Of a stretch of 64,000 bases of DNA, positions 1 to 13,611 are shown one piece after another. The stretch lies in assembly GCF_019399895.1 (NCBI RefSeq), contig NC_091879.1, forward strand, positions 868,001 to 932,000, written 5' to 3'. The position numbers and the translations under genes are program-made. The notes under the pieces are model-generated. The model saw only the letters and a program-made list of their open reading frames with translations. It was not told the origin of the DNA and did not search any database. Every line of letters starts with the position of its first letter. Positions within the stretch are counted from its first letter, which is position 1. This stretch comes from Cardiocondyla obscurior (Eukaryota; Arthropoda; Insecta; Hymenoptera; Formicidae).

Positions 1-3000
1 GATAAATATTTTATGCGGAAATCCGAACGTGCAATTATACTTTCATTGAGAGAGAGAAAGAGAGAGAGAAAGAGAGAGGAAGAGCAGATTCATGAGACTC
101 GTCTTTGATTCATTCACGAATCGGTGGCGACATGTGAGCGTATCGTCTAAAAATATTGCCGGTGGGCCGAGTCTGAGGTGCGCCTAGCAACAGAGATTGC
201 ATAGAAGCATAGCTACAGTGAACGCGCGCGTGTTTCTACGTGCCGCAACGAGGACACGGGACTCGAAAAAGAAAAAAGTTAAAGAAACGAAAAAGAAACG
301 GAGAAAGACGGTCCCGCGTGCTATCCTGGCTCACGATTTCGACAATTAACAAAGATTAGGCTTTGCACGTTGCCCTCTTGACTCATGTTTAATGTCCAGA
401 CGCGATGTCAATGTAGCATTCATTTTTCAAATATTATTTGTGATTTTTGCGACGTTAAAACTCTTAGAAAAAAAAAATGATATTATTCAATTATATAATT
501 AACACGTAATATTAATTTTTAATAAATAATATTTGAATAGGAATGTAAAGGATTGGTAGTGATAATAATGAAAGTCTCTCGTATCGATAGATCTTTTTTT
601 TTTTTTTTTTAATAAACAATTAGGGTCACAATTTACTTATGTTAGTTAGTTAGTTTTTTAGACTCTCTTATATATTTATATAATTATATATAATATTGTC
701 GTTACACATATATAATTTTATATCGCGAAGTATCGACTGAAAATGAGGCGCGATTCTCCAGGCCCCCGTTCGGTCTTTTTCTTTCATCCTTTTATTGTGC
801 AGAACGCACATACGCATTTTCTCACGCGTCAAAATGCACACACGCACGCACACAAGTATCGGGAATCGTCAATTTAACTTGCGATCTCTATATTTTTTTT
901 TATTCTACGTAATCATTTTCAAATGTCCGTCGCAATGTTTTCTCGTTATCGCATATACACACGTAGTCTAATTAATGTAGATAAGAAGTACACGCTAAGT
1001 TACATTTACTGAGATCATACTAATACATCACAGGGTTACATAAATATTAGATTTTTCTCTCTTTATTTTTATTTCTTTTTTTTTCTTTTTTTCTTTTTTT
1101 TTTTTAATAGTTTTCTCCATAGCAAGCACCGCGCGTCTCGATTTTCTCAGATCTCACGAGATTCCTATTTTTTTAACCTTTTTTTTTTTTTTAATCCATC
1201 GACGATACCGTAAATTTTTAATTTTTATTTATTTTTACGACATTACTAAAAATAATATTGCTAAAACTCGAAATTATCGCAATCCTGATTTTTGTCGAAA
1301 AGAAAAAAAAATCAGAAAGATGCAATATCACCGGGTTAATTAATTCACGTTTAACGACTCGCTGTACTAATACCGAGATCGCGCGGTGTCGCAGCTTCCA
1401 CGAGCATAGTAATCAATGATATATATATATTTTTTTACTTATTTTTATATCGGCCCATCTGCTTTTCGGTGAATTTTCTGAGGCTTCCGTTCCGCGCGAG
1501 AGAAACGAACTCTGCGGTCAATGCGTAACGCGAATTTAATTTAATCGAATGTCTGTCTTCGCTCTTCTCTCGCACGGCACGACGTTGAGGGCAGACTTGG
1601 GATAAAAAAAATAGCTTGTAACCACCAGTCGTATTTTCGGGTTATAATCTCAAAAAGGAAGTGACGAGCGGGAAAAAGTATCAGGCAAGAGATAAAATAT
1701 TTGACAAAGGTTGCGTTAACGGGACGTAACGAAGGGAAAAAAAATTGTGTATGATAAACAGCTACTATTATAAAACTCAAATAATATACAATTAGATAGT
1801 ACGCTAATATTTCGTTATCGGCGAGCGAGGTAGACGCTCGCTTCAATATTTGCACTGGAATCCGTTTACGCTGTGAAATGCCTTATTCTTGGTCTCAATG
1901 ATGCCTTCAAAGGAAATGTTCTTCTTCGTAATTGCCAATTACAAAAATACAAAGTTGCAAGCTATTAACTTATTGTTGGACAATTAAAAAGTATGATATT
2001 CCGACGCACACAATCTTTTAATTTGCATATATTCATATTATTGCGATAGAAAGATTTCTTTTTAAAATAATATGTATTAATTGATAAAAAGATTAATGAC
2101 GTCGCGATTAATTTAATGTTCTCACCGGAGATGCACCAGAATTAAATGTGTGCTGAAGATTTTTACGTTACATTAATTTTATTTTATTGAACCGCGGGAT
2201 TAATTTAAGTATAGCAGAAAAACGTTGTCTCGATACATTTTTAAAAGAATAAAGTAGCAAAAAATTCAATTTAACTGATTGTCATGTGAAAATATTAAAA
2301 AAAGCTTCATGTTTTAATTATTAATGTAAAAGACACGAGAGTGATACTAAAGTGGAAATCAAACTACGATGTTTTTTTTTCTTGTAAAAGATTTTACGAT
2401 GATTGTATTTTGCATTATCTATCGGAAGCAAATGCGATATGGAACGGGGAAAGGAAAAAACAGGAAAAAGGAAATAATGAATTTTTTTTTGTTTCTGTAT
2501 TTAATTAATAAGTAAAGAAGAAAGTCACGGGGTGATTTGGCATCGGCTGTACTTTCTTAAAATTGTACAGGAGATCAATGCTTAAACATGGGTAACGAAC
2601 TACAGCTAAGTTATATATTTCTCTTCTTCCTTAAAACTGATCGCATTCTGGCCACGGAATCACTCTTTTGCACTTGTTTTCTTCCGCTTTTCGTAAAACC
2701 GATAAGAAAATCGCGATGTTCTCAATTTGAAAATTCCAATCAAACTCCTCCTCCCCTTTTTTTTAATTTTTTTTTTTTTTATGAAATCGTTTTATTTCAA
2801 AGTTCAAAGTCACTTCGTGATATCGCGCGTATTTCGAAGGCACGGCGTCGAAACTGGCGCGATATTCGTCAAGAGGGTGATTTTTGAATAGAATATTTTC
2901 AGATTTAGCGAAAGAATTTTATCACTGGGTTAGAACGCGGCAATCGCGAGTACCGATAATTCCATGGACCAGCCTGTCGAGCATCCCATTCAATTAAATC

Positions 3001-3739
3001 CAATGAATACGCGCGATATACTCTGTTCTATCTCTTAGCATCTAATCAATCTAATCCCTATGAGAATAGTCTACATATATAAACTTGCATGTATTTCTTA
3101 GTTTTCTTTCGTTCGCACTTTTTTCTTTCTCTCGTAACGAGTTTGTGTAACGACATTGTTTAAACATTTTTCTACGAACGCGTATCAGAAATGAACGAAG
3201 AATATATTACATTAATTAATTTGGACACAAATCATATTACTCTATCTACAATCTAGGTTTTTATATCCCCTTATAACTACTTACTCTAGAGTCTAATACA
3301 GAAAAAGATGTGACACATATAAAAAAAATAGCGACGAAAGTCGTATTCTGTCTTTCTTCAAGTGTCCCTCGGTTTCTTTTCGTCTCTTTGTCTTAGTCTC
3401 GCTTTTCCATGTCCTCTTGATCGTTGCTATTTGCATAATCCTCGCAGCTATAAAGCGACGACAGACGAAGGCACCCCGCGATAGACAACTTTTCGTTTCT
3501 AACACTCCTTCTTACTTTCCTTCCTCTTTATCATTCGCTTCCGTCTGCCTCGTCTGCGCTCGTGGCGGATAAAACTATGTGAATGGCACAGCCAACGCGG
3601 ACCTCGCGCCTCGTCCGAGTCCCTGTCTCTCCTTCCTTCCCCGTTAGTCCACGTGGCGGTGCAGTTTCCCCACTTCCGGTACTGTCTCACGTTGTGTACA
3701 AACGAGGTGGAAGAGGACGGATAAGGAAACCAAAGGCTT
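1..3739. other. AT-rich region downstream of CKI-A
   Basis: No coding exon is supported here. The stretch lies 3' of the minus-strand CKI-A stop codon, so its right part is probably 3' UTR. It is rich in poly-A/T tracts and has a short purine GA-rich tract at about 47-82. The ORFs in it are short, compositionally simple and lack family motifs. I could not fix a polyadenylation site. Confidence 0.5.
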
Positions 3740-6700
3740 TTAGCTGCGTATCTGACCCGCGTTGCGAGTGATCTTCTCCGGCGGCTCTATCATGCTCTTT
3801 GTGGTACCGTTCAGGCCGCGTTTGCGACTCTTCATGTAGTCTGGAACAGACAATGAAAAAAAAAACGTGTCTTTACACAACCGAGTAACAGGCCCGTCGA
3901 GGCAGTTTGGTAGAGTATATAAGGGGAACTCGTTTAATATCTAATTAAAGAGATTCGGGTCTTGAAAAAATTTAAAAAGTTTGTAAAAAAAATATCTCAG
4001 TCACCTAACATATGCTCCCAATTTTATAACAATTTCGACCTCGGGGGGACCAATTTGTCGTTTTTTAATAGTCTTGAGGTCAAAGTAATCTTGCAAAGGT
4101 ACCGATATTCCGCGTATTAATAGTTATTTAATATTTACTTCGAGTTATCGATATAAACTGCACTCGAGTGAATCAAAAATGGTCTCGGAACGCATCTGGC
4201 GACCAGCGTGAGCAATTCGCGGCTTATCACCGGCTTCGATTTCTTATAATCACATGCAGTGCCACACTTGACCTTATGCACAATCCGGCTTACTGTCGTG
4301 CAAAATCTTTCCTCTCCGATAACCTTCGGATTATTATATCGCACCGTTAAAGCGCTCGCTAATTATAAAGAACGATAGGATTTTACATTGTTTTGATTGC
4401 TGCATGTTCGAGCGAATTGCAATATTCAGGCAAATATTTTTGCTACCGCGAGTCTTGATTCAATCCCCGCGGCATTCTCGCGCGATTAAAAATGTCGAAG
4501 AGAACAATCAAGGAGGTAATAAACGCGATGTTCGAATTTAACGGAAAATATCGTCGATGAGAAGTTTGCCGGTCATGACTCAGAAATCGATATGCACCAC
4601 TCCGAAGTTACAAAGGGCACCCCTTTAAAGTACCATTTGGCGAGGTTTCCACGCGATCGAAATACGTGCATCTGTCCGATTCTCTGTCCTCCCCCTTCCC
4701 GCTATTGTGAATCAGTCGTCGGGGCACGTGAGAAAAATTATCAACGTCATACACTTTATACTTTTTCTTTCTTTCTTTTTTTTTGTTACGTTGCTCTTCT
4801 ATTTCAAAATTAAGTAATAAAATTCTTTACGGTTATTAGAGCGCGTGAATGCTTCGAGATTCGAAAGTTGTCAAACGAGAGACCGAGTTCGATGAAGAAA
4901 CTCGCAATTGTTCCACCGCGTTTTAAATGTCCGGGACGAGATATACGGGCGCTAATTCTGATTTTAAATGCCGATCTTTTCGCAACGATCGCTCCTGGGG
5001 TTCGTAGACAGGGGCACGCGATTGCGTGCACAGCTGATGCCCCCCCACGCGTGCAAACACTCGACATACACGCGTCACGCGGGGTCACAAAGGGCCCGAA
5101 AAGGGAGAGAGAGTAGGCATGGGGGTGCCGGCAACCCCATATGGATTTCAACAGCTGACCGCGCGGCTCATTAATAAAATACGTTAGGAATATCGTTCAG
5201 CGCCCCCATCCCGTAAAGCAAAATACGTTACGAACTCGTTACTTCCTCGAGCGAATTAAGTGGGGCAGATAGGAAGCCCAATCCATTCCCATCTAATCTA
5301 CACGTGTACGCGATGCCCCCGGAAGTCGCCACACTTCCTCTCCGATAGCAAAAGACCGTTCAAATATCGATGGTTTTGTTTAACGCGCAAAACAGGCGAT
5401 TATTTCTACATATTATACTTGTACGAATGAAGGCTTTGCATAACGCTGGCTCTTTTATTCGAAGAGATAAACGACTAAGTAACGAACGGGCGTCTCTCCG
5501 TCGATTTGCAGTAAAGTGGCGCACAGCTTCGGGTTTTCGCGATGCAGCAAAAATATAAACAAAGTTCCGACGCGTGCTGGCGCAGCGCGAGATGCGCTCA
5601 CACGTGTGCACACGCGTGCGCGACACATGACGTGGTCCAGAAATAGTCGCGTCGCGTGGGTGGACGGTCGAATAATAAATGAAAGAAAAAAAAAAGGGCA
5701 GTTTTACAGCCACGATAAGATGGCGACGCACAAAAATGAAAACTTGATCCGGACGATCAAAATGGAAATTCTCGAAATGAAAATTCTAAACGATTTGAAG
5801 CGGAAATAAATTTTTACGGGTCCCTCACGACGAGTCCGACCGCGATAGGTTTGGCTTTATTTTTTACATAAATTTTTTTTGTCGCTATACAAAAATTAAT
5901 ACCAATCTAACGTCGACAAATAACCTCTGTTCGCGCGATACGTCTTGTTTAATTTGCAAATAACGAATTATCTACCCGCGAGTTTTATCGTATTTGTCGA
6001 AATTTAGCGTGACACTTGATGAGAAATTTGAATAACAAACACTGCCGCTCTCGCGCGCGTAAATAAATTAGTTAATAATTCCTCGGGGGGGTCCTCCTCT
6101 TCGTTTTCTTCCACGCGAACCGCGGATCGGTGCTTATCTCTTAATCACTGTGTTATTTATTTAATTACGTATTGACTCAATCTCTTCTCATCTTGGCACA
6201 ATCGATTAATCGTTATCGAGCACATTTCCAAAGAACGGCGATTAAGCTCGAAATTAGCTGCAAATCGGCAACGATACACATCGCTCGCGCGTGAATGCAT
6301 AAAGTAACGTCGGCGAAACGATAATCTCGTGCGCGGGAGTGATAACACGTGTATGGGTCGATCGTGTATGCAATTACGATTAACGATATCCTTTCTTCCC
6401 GTTTCGAGCGGACTTCCCTTCTTGCACATGTATCGCAAGTGCATTCTCGGCGCTTTCCTCGACAAGTAACGATCGTTTCCGTTCGAAAATCAACGCGAGT
6501 TAAAGTTTACCGAATTTATTTTACAACTTTCAGCAAAGAGATTCGAGAATGCTGCACGTAAATTTTACAAAATCGAATCCGTCGACTCGCGTCGTTTGCC
6601 TCCTCGCCCCATTCGCGGTGTAAACGAACGAGCGATCCTTATTCGTGAATAAAAATATTTTTATATTATCGAAGCCTCTCTTCAATCGTTATCGCGGCGC

Positions 6701-8587
6701 GCGATAATCCAGTTTTCGATAATACGAGTCTCGTCGGCAGAATTGGGTTTTATTGACACATATAAAGGAGGAAAAAAAAAAAAAAGACGCACGCTTTACA
6801 TACAAAATGTTGAACCTCGCGTGGATTGCAGGAGGAAGGATTGGAAGAGCGAAGAAAAGAAAGAAAGTTTGAAAATTAGTTTTATTGCGTTGTTCAGAGT
6901 CACATGTTTTTACGATCGAGGTGCTGCGCGGATATAAAAATAAATTTAAAAAAAAAAGTACAATTTTTTTTTTTAAACAAAAAGGCATATTTCTTTAAAG
7001 AACCGGTTGACTTTAAAACAGACCGGTGATATATGACGATTCGCGTCCGCGTGCAAGGAGTGACCGGCAGAAAGCTAGCGCTGACAACATTTCGAAACAC
7101 GCGAGCGGCGAAATGCAAACGCGGCTCGTTATTATCAGGACAATGACGTAATTATATGCGCGAATTGCGTCGACCTTCCAGCAAACGAATTGGATTGACC
7201 TAGGCAACCACCGCGCTTCCTACATACGTAAATACATCGTGCAAATTAACGGAGCGATAAATTTTAGCTTAAAGTCGGCTATCTTTCGACGATTCACGCG
7301 ATACGCGCGGACAACGTTTACACGTTTGTACTCGATTAATTCTATTAATAATACTTGCGAGATGCAGAAGTTGATCCGGCTTGACTTTCGATAACTAACG
7401 TTTCAACAAAATAATCGAGAATGACTCTCGCTAATTTATTACAATTTAAGCAAAACCAGGGAGGGGGGAAAAAAAAAAAAATATGATCGACGATTATTTC
7501 GGTACGTTTCTTCTCAATCGTGCACAATGCAGGTGTAAACAAAACTTTATCGTACTCCTGGAAGGCTTCTGGGCTCGGGAGATACGAGCGATGAGTTACG
7601 AGCGGATTAGAGGTGCGAAAAAACACAAACGGGCTAGGTGCGTGCCGCCGCGAGGCGTGATTTCATCGGAATAATCTGAGGCCGCCGATGGGCCGAGAAT
7701 CGCTGATAACGGCGGCGCTAATTTCGTGCCAAACAATTCTAAAAACAAACATTACCCGGATGCATTTATATAATCGAGATCACGAGAGGCGAACGTACTC
7801 GTGCGACGCGATATCCGGATCATTTTTTTTATTTTTTTTTTTCCGCACAAGGCACCTCGCGGCAAATCATTGAAAGTTGAATGAAATGAAATAAATAAAT
7901 AAACGTAAAGAACTCACCGGTGATAGAGGACTGTTTTCTCGCGGCGTGGGGCAAAACGGGAGTGGTCGGCTCTATCGTGCACCTTTTCCTCTTGGAGTCG
8001 GCATCCAGGAGCTGGTTGGGTGACGTGACCTCGCCAATCTCGGGCACCCGGGGCTCCTGCGGCGGCGTTCTCTCGGCCGTCGGCGTGGCGATTTCCATTT
8101 GCTCGACAATCCGCGTATTGACCGTCGTCATCGTGGCCGTCAACGACGCCGCGGTCGGCGTCGCCGTCGCCGTCGTCGTTTCCGTCGGGGACGTCGTCGA
8201 CACTTCGTCGAAGCGCAGCTTGCGCGGAGTGCCTGGCGCGTGTTTCCTCAGGTAGGGCATGCCGCGTAGGGCGTAGGGTTCGGGCACGACGTCGTGCTCC
8301 GTGAGCGGCTCCCACTCGAAGCGCGAATTCGGTTTTGGTACTCCCAGATTGAAATTGAAGCCCCATCGGGCTTGGTCGAGCGCCGACTGTGCCCGCAGCT
8401 CGCGATCGGCGAGAGCTTGTGCAGCCGCGTGGTCCACCGGTCCGAAGAGATCGCGTCTGACCCGGGCCAGCGCGGCCCTGGTCGGCGCCGCTCGTCCGCT
8501 CCCGCCGCCGCCGCCGCCGGCGCTACCGCTGTCCAGGTTCCTGCTTATTTCCGTCATCATCGCCGGGTTCAGCACTCGCGCGCTCAT
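3740..8587 (-). CDS. dap: Dacapo-like Cip/Kip cyclin-dependent kinase inhibitor (CKI-A)
   Basis: Two coding exons: complement(join(3740..3840, 7918..8587)), 256 residues. The product would bind and inhibit cyclin-CDK complexes (Cyclin E/Cdk2 for Dacapo) in the nucleus and enforce G1 arrest. Seen: an N-terminal Gly-rich stretch; the inhibitory domain with cyclin-binding RVRRDLFG (42-49), a helix, RWGFNF (74-79), FEW (90-92) and EPYALRG; a Thr/Ala-rich linker; a basic KRKR (199-202); and a C-terminal PIP degron QSSITDYMKSRK (219-230) with the T-D pair and a basic +4 residue. Exon 1 ends ACC-G before GTGAGT; exon 2 follows a CAG at 3841-3843 in matching phase 1 and closes D224. The ATG at 8587 has A at -3. 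The 4.1-kb intron splits the degron. The degron is a known CRL4-Cdt2/PCNA target in this family; use here is inferred. The second aromatic of the PIP box is Met. Confidence 0.9.
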
Positions 8588-10100
8588 ATTTCGTCACGCT
8601 CCGTCGCCGCCGCGCTTCACAACGGCCAATGTCCACGCGCCGCTTTCCCCCTTTCGGCACTACCGACGCGGAAACGAATAGCACAAGAGTCTGCGGAAAA
8701 ATAAGCGAAAGATAACGGCGTGCGCCCCCGCGGTCTCTTCCTATTTCTTATCCGTCCTTGTTCTCTCTCCTCCTTCGCCGCCCTATCGACAAGTTGTGAC
8801 ACGCGCTGCGAGATAAGAGACGTCTTCTTCTAGCATTGGCCGTGACGCGGGAACGACGATGACTCCTTCCAGGAACCGCGTCCCCGCTGCTGTCGTGGGA
8901 CGTTGAAATAATCGCGGCACCACGAACGTGGCAACACCGCTACCCGTGGCGCGACCCACCGAATTTCGAATAATGGCCGCGCCGTTGCTACAGAGCGTTG
9001 ACCAGGGCGCCTCTCCTCTCCGGTACCCGGGGGTCTTCGCCGACGTCCGTCGGTTCCGGTGACGACTGTCCCCGGGGCAATTCCCGGCCGGGGGAGTGCA
9101 GATCGTAGGACGGCGAGCAGCAGCCGCGCTTGGCAACACGGGGAAGGGGGACACACGGTTACTACGTGACAGACAGAGATAGCGGCGGCGGTGAAAACAA
9201 ACTCCGCTGCACCGGCACGCACTCGGGCCCGTCGAGGCTGAGGGGCGGGAGGGGGGCCACCTTCTCGCCGAAACGTGGACGATCGGCACTATCTATATCC
9301 GCCACGCACTTCTCGCCGCGATTCTCTCTTCGACGTAGCCTCGCGACGATCCGGCAACACCGCGTGGCCGCACTTGCGCGCGAGTATCCGAGACGAGCGT
9401 GTGCGACGTGTATCCCGCGCAAAATTTCGCCGTCTATCGCGACGATCCGTCCGTGACGCGAGCCAATCCGTCTCGGCCCTCCTCTCTCGCCTTCCGCGTC
9501 TCACACGCGAGACCCCCGGGGTCGAAGCGCGATAACGTCGTTGCACGCCTCGCCGTCAGGAAATTCCGTGGAAAAGTAACCGTTATTGCACACGGCCCCA
9601 GCACCGCCGATACCAGGGGGCGGAGGGGGGTGTCGGGATCTCGGCACAGCGTAAATAACTGGACGACACGCGCCCCGCCGTTTCCCGCCAAATGAACGCG
9701 ACTGTCAAGGCACGCGCGTGGCCCGCCGCGGGGCTGGAAGGACGCACGGTTGCGCAGTTACGTGACGTCGTACACGGGCGGGGACGTGTGCGCGTATCCG
9801 CGGAGTTGCGCAGAGACACGTTGTCGACACGAAAAGCGCTCTCTAGCGACTGACGCGTGTCCCTCGCGTTGCAAGCAACCAAGCCTCACGCAAGATCGGC
9901 ATTCTTCGTCGCCGCTCGGCCAGGTCGTTTTCCTCCTCGACTCTTCCCCCGTCTCACCCGCGCCACGAGGCCAATCACGCGGCGACCGGAGGAACGAAAT
10001 AACCGCCATTCGCAACGTTATAGTCCCCTCGGCCTAACTGCACGAAACCGCGCCGGCTCCTCGAGACTTGTGCGAACCGATTGTACAGTTATCGGCCCCT
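8588..10100. promoter_or_regulatory. CpG-rich region upstream of CKI-A
   Basis: This GC- and CpG-rich block lies directly 5' of the CKI-A start codon on the minus strand and is likely to hold its promoter and 5' UTR. Long ORFs occur on both strands and in several frames at once, which is what CpG-rich DNA gives by chance, and none carries a domain. No TATA box or transcription start could be fixed by eye. Confidence 0.4.
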
Positions 10101-13100
10101 ACCATAGGAGGGCACGAACGAGCGGAATGCCAATTTCTGCTCCGATATTCCAGCTTTCAGACTAGAGAGAAAATTTCAAGAGCGAACTCGTTCGGTAAGA
10201 TTCTTAATGAGATTACGAGAAAATGATTAACTAGCCTCGCGCGAGATAACGGTTAGTAAAGTTTTGCCGGGTGGCTTTTCTGTTATTTTGATATACTTGG
10301 CGACAGATTTATCTTGGCGAAGACGCGCTCCCGCACGTCCCACGCTACTCTGTTCGCGACGCGGTTAATTAGGCCGCGTAGAGAAACCGGCATCGAAAAC
10401 GCCGTCGGATGTGTCAAATTAATTTAATCGCGGCCTTAATTCGCCGTTTTAATTATCCTTTCTACACCCGTGCCTCCGGGTCCCTCTTACAACGACCGGG
10501 AACGAGAAGCAAATAGGTCCAGTTCTCAAAACAACGCAATCTTATCGTGTATTCGGTGGATTTTCATGTTGACGCGACGCGTTACGTACGACAGATTTAT
10601 TTGCATACCCGGACGGATTATCGCTCACTTTTAATACTCGGAGTGACAGATTCGTCGCTCTAAAGGCCACAGTTACTTTAAAGAAATACAACTGTTTTAT
10701 TTCAATTTTTTACATATCCTCTTTTCGCCGCAGTATCAAACCGCGTAAAAATCATGCTGCGATAGAAAAAGAAAAAACCTTATCGCTTTAATTAATGCAT
10801 CGAACGCTGGTGATTTTTTTATTATTATTTGTTATCGAATTGATTTCTCGGTTCCGTGCGTGAAACCACGGCGACCGGGCACGCGTCGCCCGACGCTGCG
10901 CGCTACGACGTGAAATCAACGGGACAGGTTGAGACTTTTCATTGATAATTGTCAATCTACTCTGGTTCTCTCGTCCGGGAAAGCTGCACTCGCGGCGAGC
11001 GAAGCGTAGATAAACGGTTCCGCAGCCTCCAATTGGAGAGAGTTTGCCACGCGGCGCGTCTAACCTTCGCCTTCGCTAATATATGTACACCGAAAAGCAG
11101 ATATGGCATTTGTTGCAACGAGCGGCAAGCGGCGACGGCGGCTGGCATACGTGACTTTACCTTCTTTCGGCCGCTGAGCGCGGGGGGATGTAGCAAGCCG
11201 CGTTCCCTCTCGATCCTCGATGACCGATGCTTCGCAACACATCTACGCGGGCTCTTCGTGTGAGATTCGACGCACCCCACGCTAAGATCACGTACGCTAG
11301 CCGCCGTCGCAGCCCCACGTACGCCATTCCTGACGGTGAGTGTACTGCGTGCGTGAGATTTGACTAGGCTGCCATCGCGTGGCGCGAGCATTCGGAACGT
11401 TCAAACGCGACAATCCTGCTCTTTTTTTTTTTTTTTTTTTTTTTTCCGCGCGGCATCTCGATCGGTTTAATGATGAAACGTATGGACAACGTTCGTCGAA
11501 GCGTCACGCGTATCGTTCTAGAAATTAATACGCACGCTAGTTTTGCGTTCTAAGCGAATTACATACCGCTAGAGTACACTTTATGGGTTTCGATGGTCGT
11601 TAATTAAGATTCTAAATGAGGGGGGCCTGGCCGGTGCAGCGCGCCGTGGAAACCAAATCCCACGCAGCATCCAGGAAACGGTGTGGTTAGGTGAGGGGTG
11701 ACACCGGATGCATCTCAATGAGGGGAGACGGGCTCGCGTAAAACAATTCTTTCTGCGTTTTTGAGGAGAGAGCCGCCGCCTCTCGTTCATTGTCTACCGT
11801 AGGAGTGCATTTCAACGAGGTGTCTGGTTGCACAGGTCGCGCTTTAAAACCCACAATGAAGCGAGAGGTCTACAATCTACTTCCTGCGATATTTGCTGCC
11901 AGATAACACGTTGACAGGTGCCTCGGCGAATTCGGCGAACAATCCAAGTGATTTATGCCGCTCGAACTACTGTGCGACGTGCGTGACTTTTTACATTCAG
12001 CGCCGATTATTGGAATATTTAATTAAATTTGCCGTTGCATTATTAATTAACGTTGCCGATAGAGTGGTACGTTCGCGTCTGCCGTTGCGTCGATTATTTT
12101 TCGATAAAAATGAAAAAAAGAGAACGTTTTTCGCCTTCGCGGATAGCGCACGGATATCGCATACGCGTTCGTTAGTCAACCAGATTATTTTCAAAGGAAG
12201 CTGGTGTTTATTCGCGGGCGAAGCGCGCGACCGGAAGGCGCACGGCCGCATCTGCATCGCGTGTTTACCGGCGAAAGAGTCACCTGTTTCATCATTTCGC
12301 TATCAAAGCCGGGCTCTCACCTGAAGCCGCTGCCGCCGCGCACGTTATCTCATCGCGTACCGGCGACAACGGGGACAAAACTGCAGCCGCGATAAATCAC
12401 GTTTATCGAGCTCAAGGTGGTGAATCGAGATCGAGGTTGAGAACGAGTTCACTGTTCCGCGAGAAGCCTACTTTTCTCCGAGACACATCGGGGAGACGAA
12501 CGTTTCATGTCGACCGGAGATAATTCGATTAGGACCGTTTAGGAATTGGCCGAGCCGCAACTTACTTTGACGATTGATTTGCGTTTAGAATTATTTATAA
12601 AAAATTCCGCAAATATATTTGCGACGCGAGACGTGTGTAAGGTATTGGGCAATTTCTCGCCCCGAACACCTGTGATTCGTTCGCGGAAGGCTCTTTATCG
12701 GAAGGATTCTCAATGCTCGGTCAGAATAATGTGTGCGGTATAGGTTGCGCGGCAATGCTCTTTGCCGTCGACGCGATTGTGCCCACTTCCGTGGGAATTC
12801 GCAGAACGGAAGTGCAGTTTCTGGTTGGTACTGCCGTGGCCGGCCAGCTTCCACGACGGGAACGGCGCAAAGGAAAAAAAAAAAAAAAAGATTCTTTAGA
12901 GGAACGATGCCAGGTGCAACGCGCTCTCTCGCGCCTTCTTCTCACGGTATGCGTTCGAGATTATTTTGGCGAACCGTGACACGCGCGGTGGTATCAATTT
13001 TCGCGCAACGTCAATCTCACGAACAGAAATAGATAAAAAGTAATTAAAAACGACGCGTAATTGCACGATAACGTTTAATTCGTCATTGATAAGAAGATCT

Positions 13101-13611
13101 TCGTCAAGTGCGGACGGCGAATGCGCTTGCACTATTTCAACCGAGGTTTTCCTTTTCGCGATCCCTTTTTAAATCCAGATATCCTATTTTCGCGACAAAC
13201 GCGACGAAATAATCAGCCGCCGCGGGGCAGGTGTTAAATTAGGTCACGCATAACTTATGCGTACAACTATTCTTTTCGTGAAATACAAAAGAAGGAAAAG
13301 AGGGAACGGATCAATAAAATACTCAATTGTTTTACAATTTCGTAAAAATATATTAAGAATATACATTTTTTTTATTCTATCATTTTACTATTAGCCTTCC
13401 CCGATCATTAGGTGTTTCTACGATTAGTAATATCAGCTGAGTATAATAATTTATATTGCACATTCTTTTTTTTTTTTCTATGCAATTAGATAATGTCGTA
13501 CGTACCACGTTATACTTAAATACAGACAAAAGATTGTTAAAAAATTGTCAAATAATATATGTATAATTCAGGTCACGTGTTTTTAAATTCATCAATAAGT
13601 TAATTAGAGAT
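10101..13611. other. No gene seen
   Basis: Intergenic stretch between the CKI-A promoter region and the 3' end of CKI-B. It has a long poly-T tract near 11422-11445 and a poly-A tract near 12875. On the minus strand an AATAAA signal (complement of 13371-13376) lies about 240 bases past the CKI-B stop and could serve that gene. ORFs here are short and without recognisable motifs. Confidence 0.45.

Noticed and set aside
7676..7680. Alternative CKI-A exon 2 after a CAG near 7680 giving DYSDE
   Set aside because: It gives no basic degron tail. The exon at 3740-3840 restores a full PIP degron in the same phase and is far better.
8294..8704. Plus-strand frames opposite CKI-A exon 1
   Set aside because: They are antisense shadows of the inhibitor exon with low-complexity Ala/Pro content.
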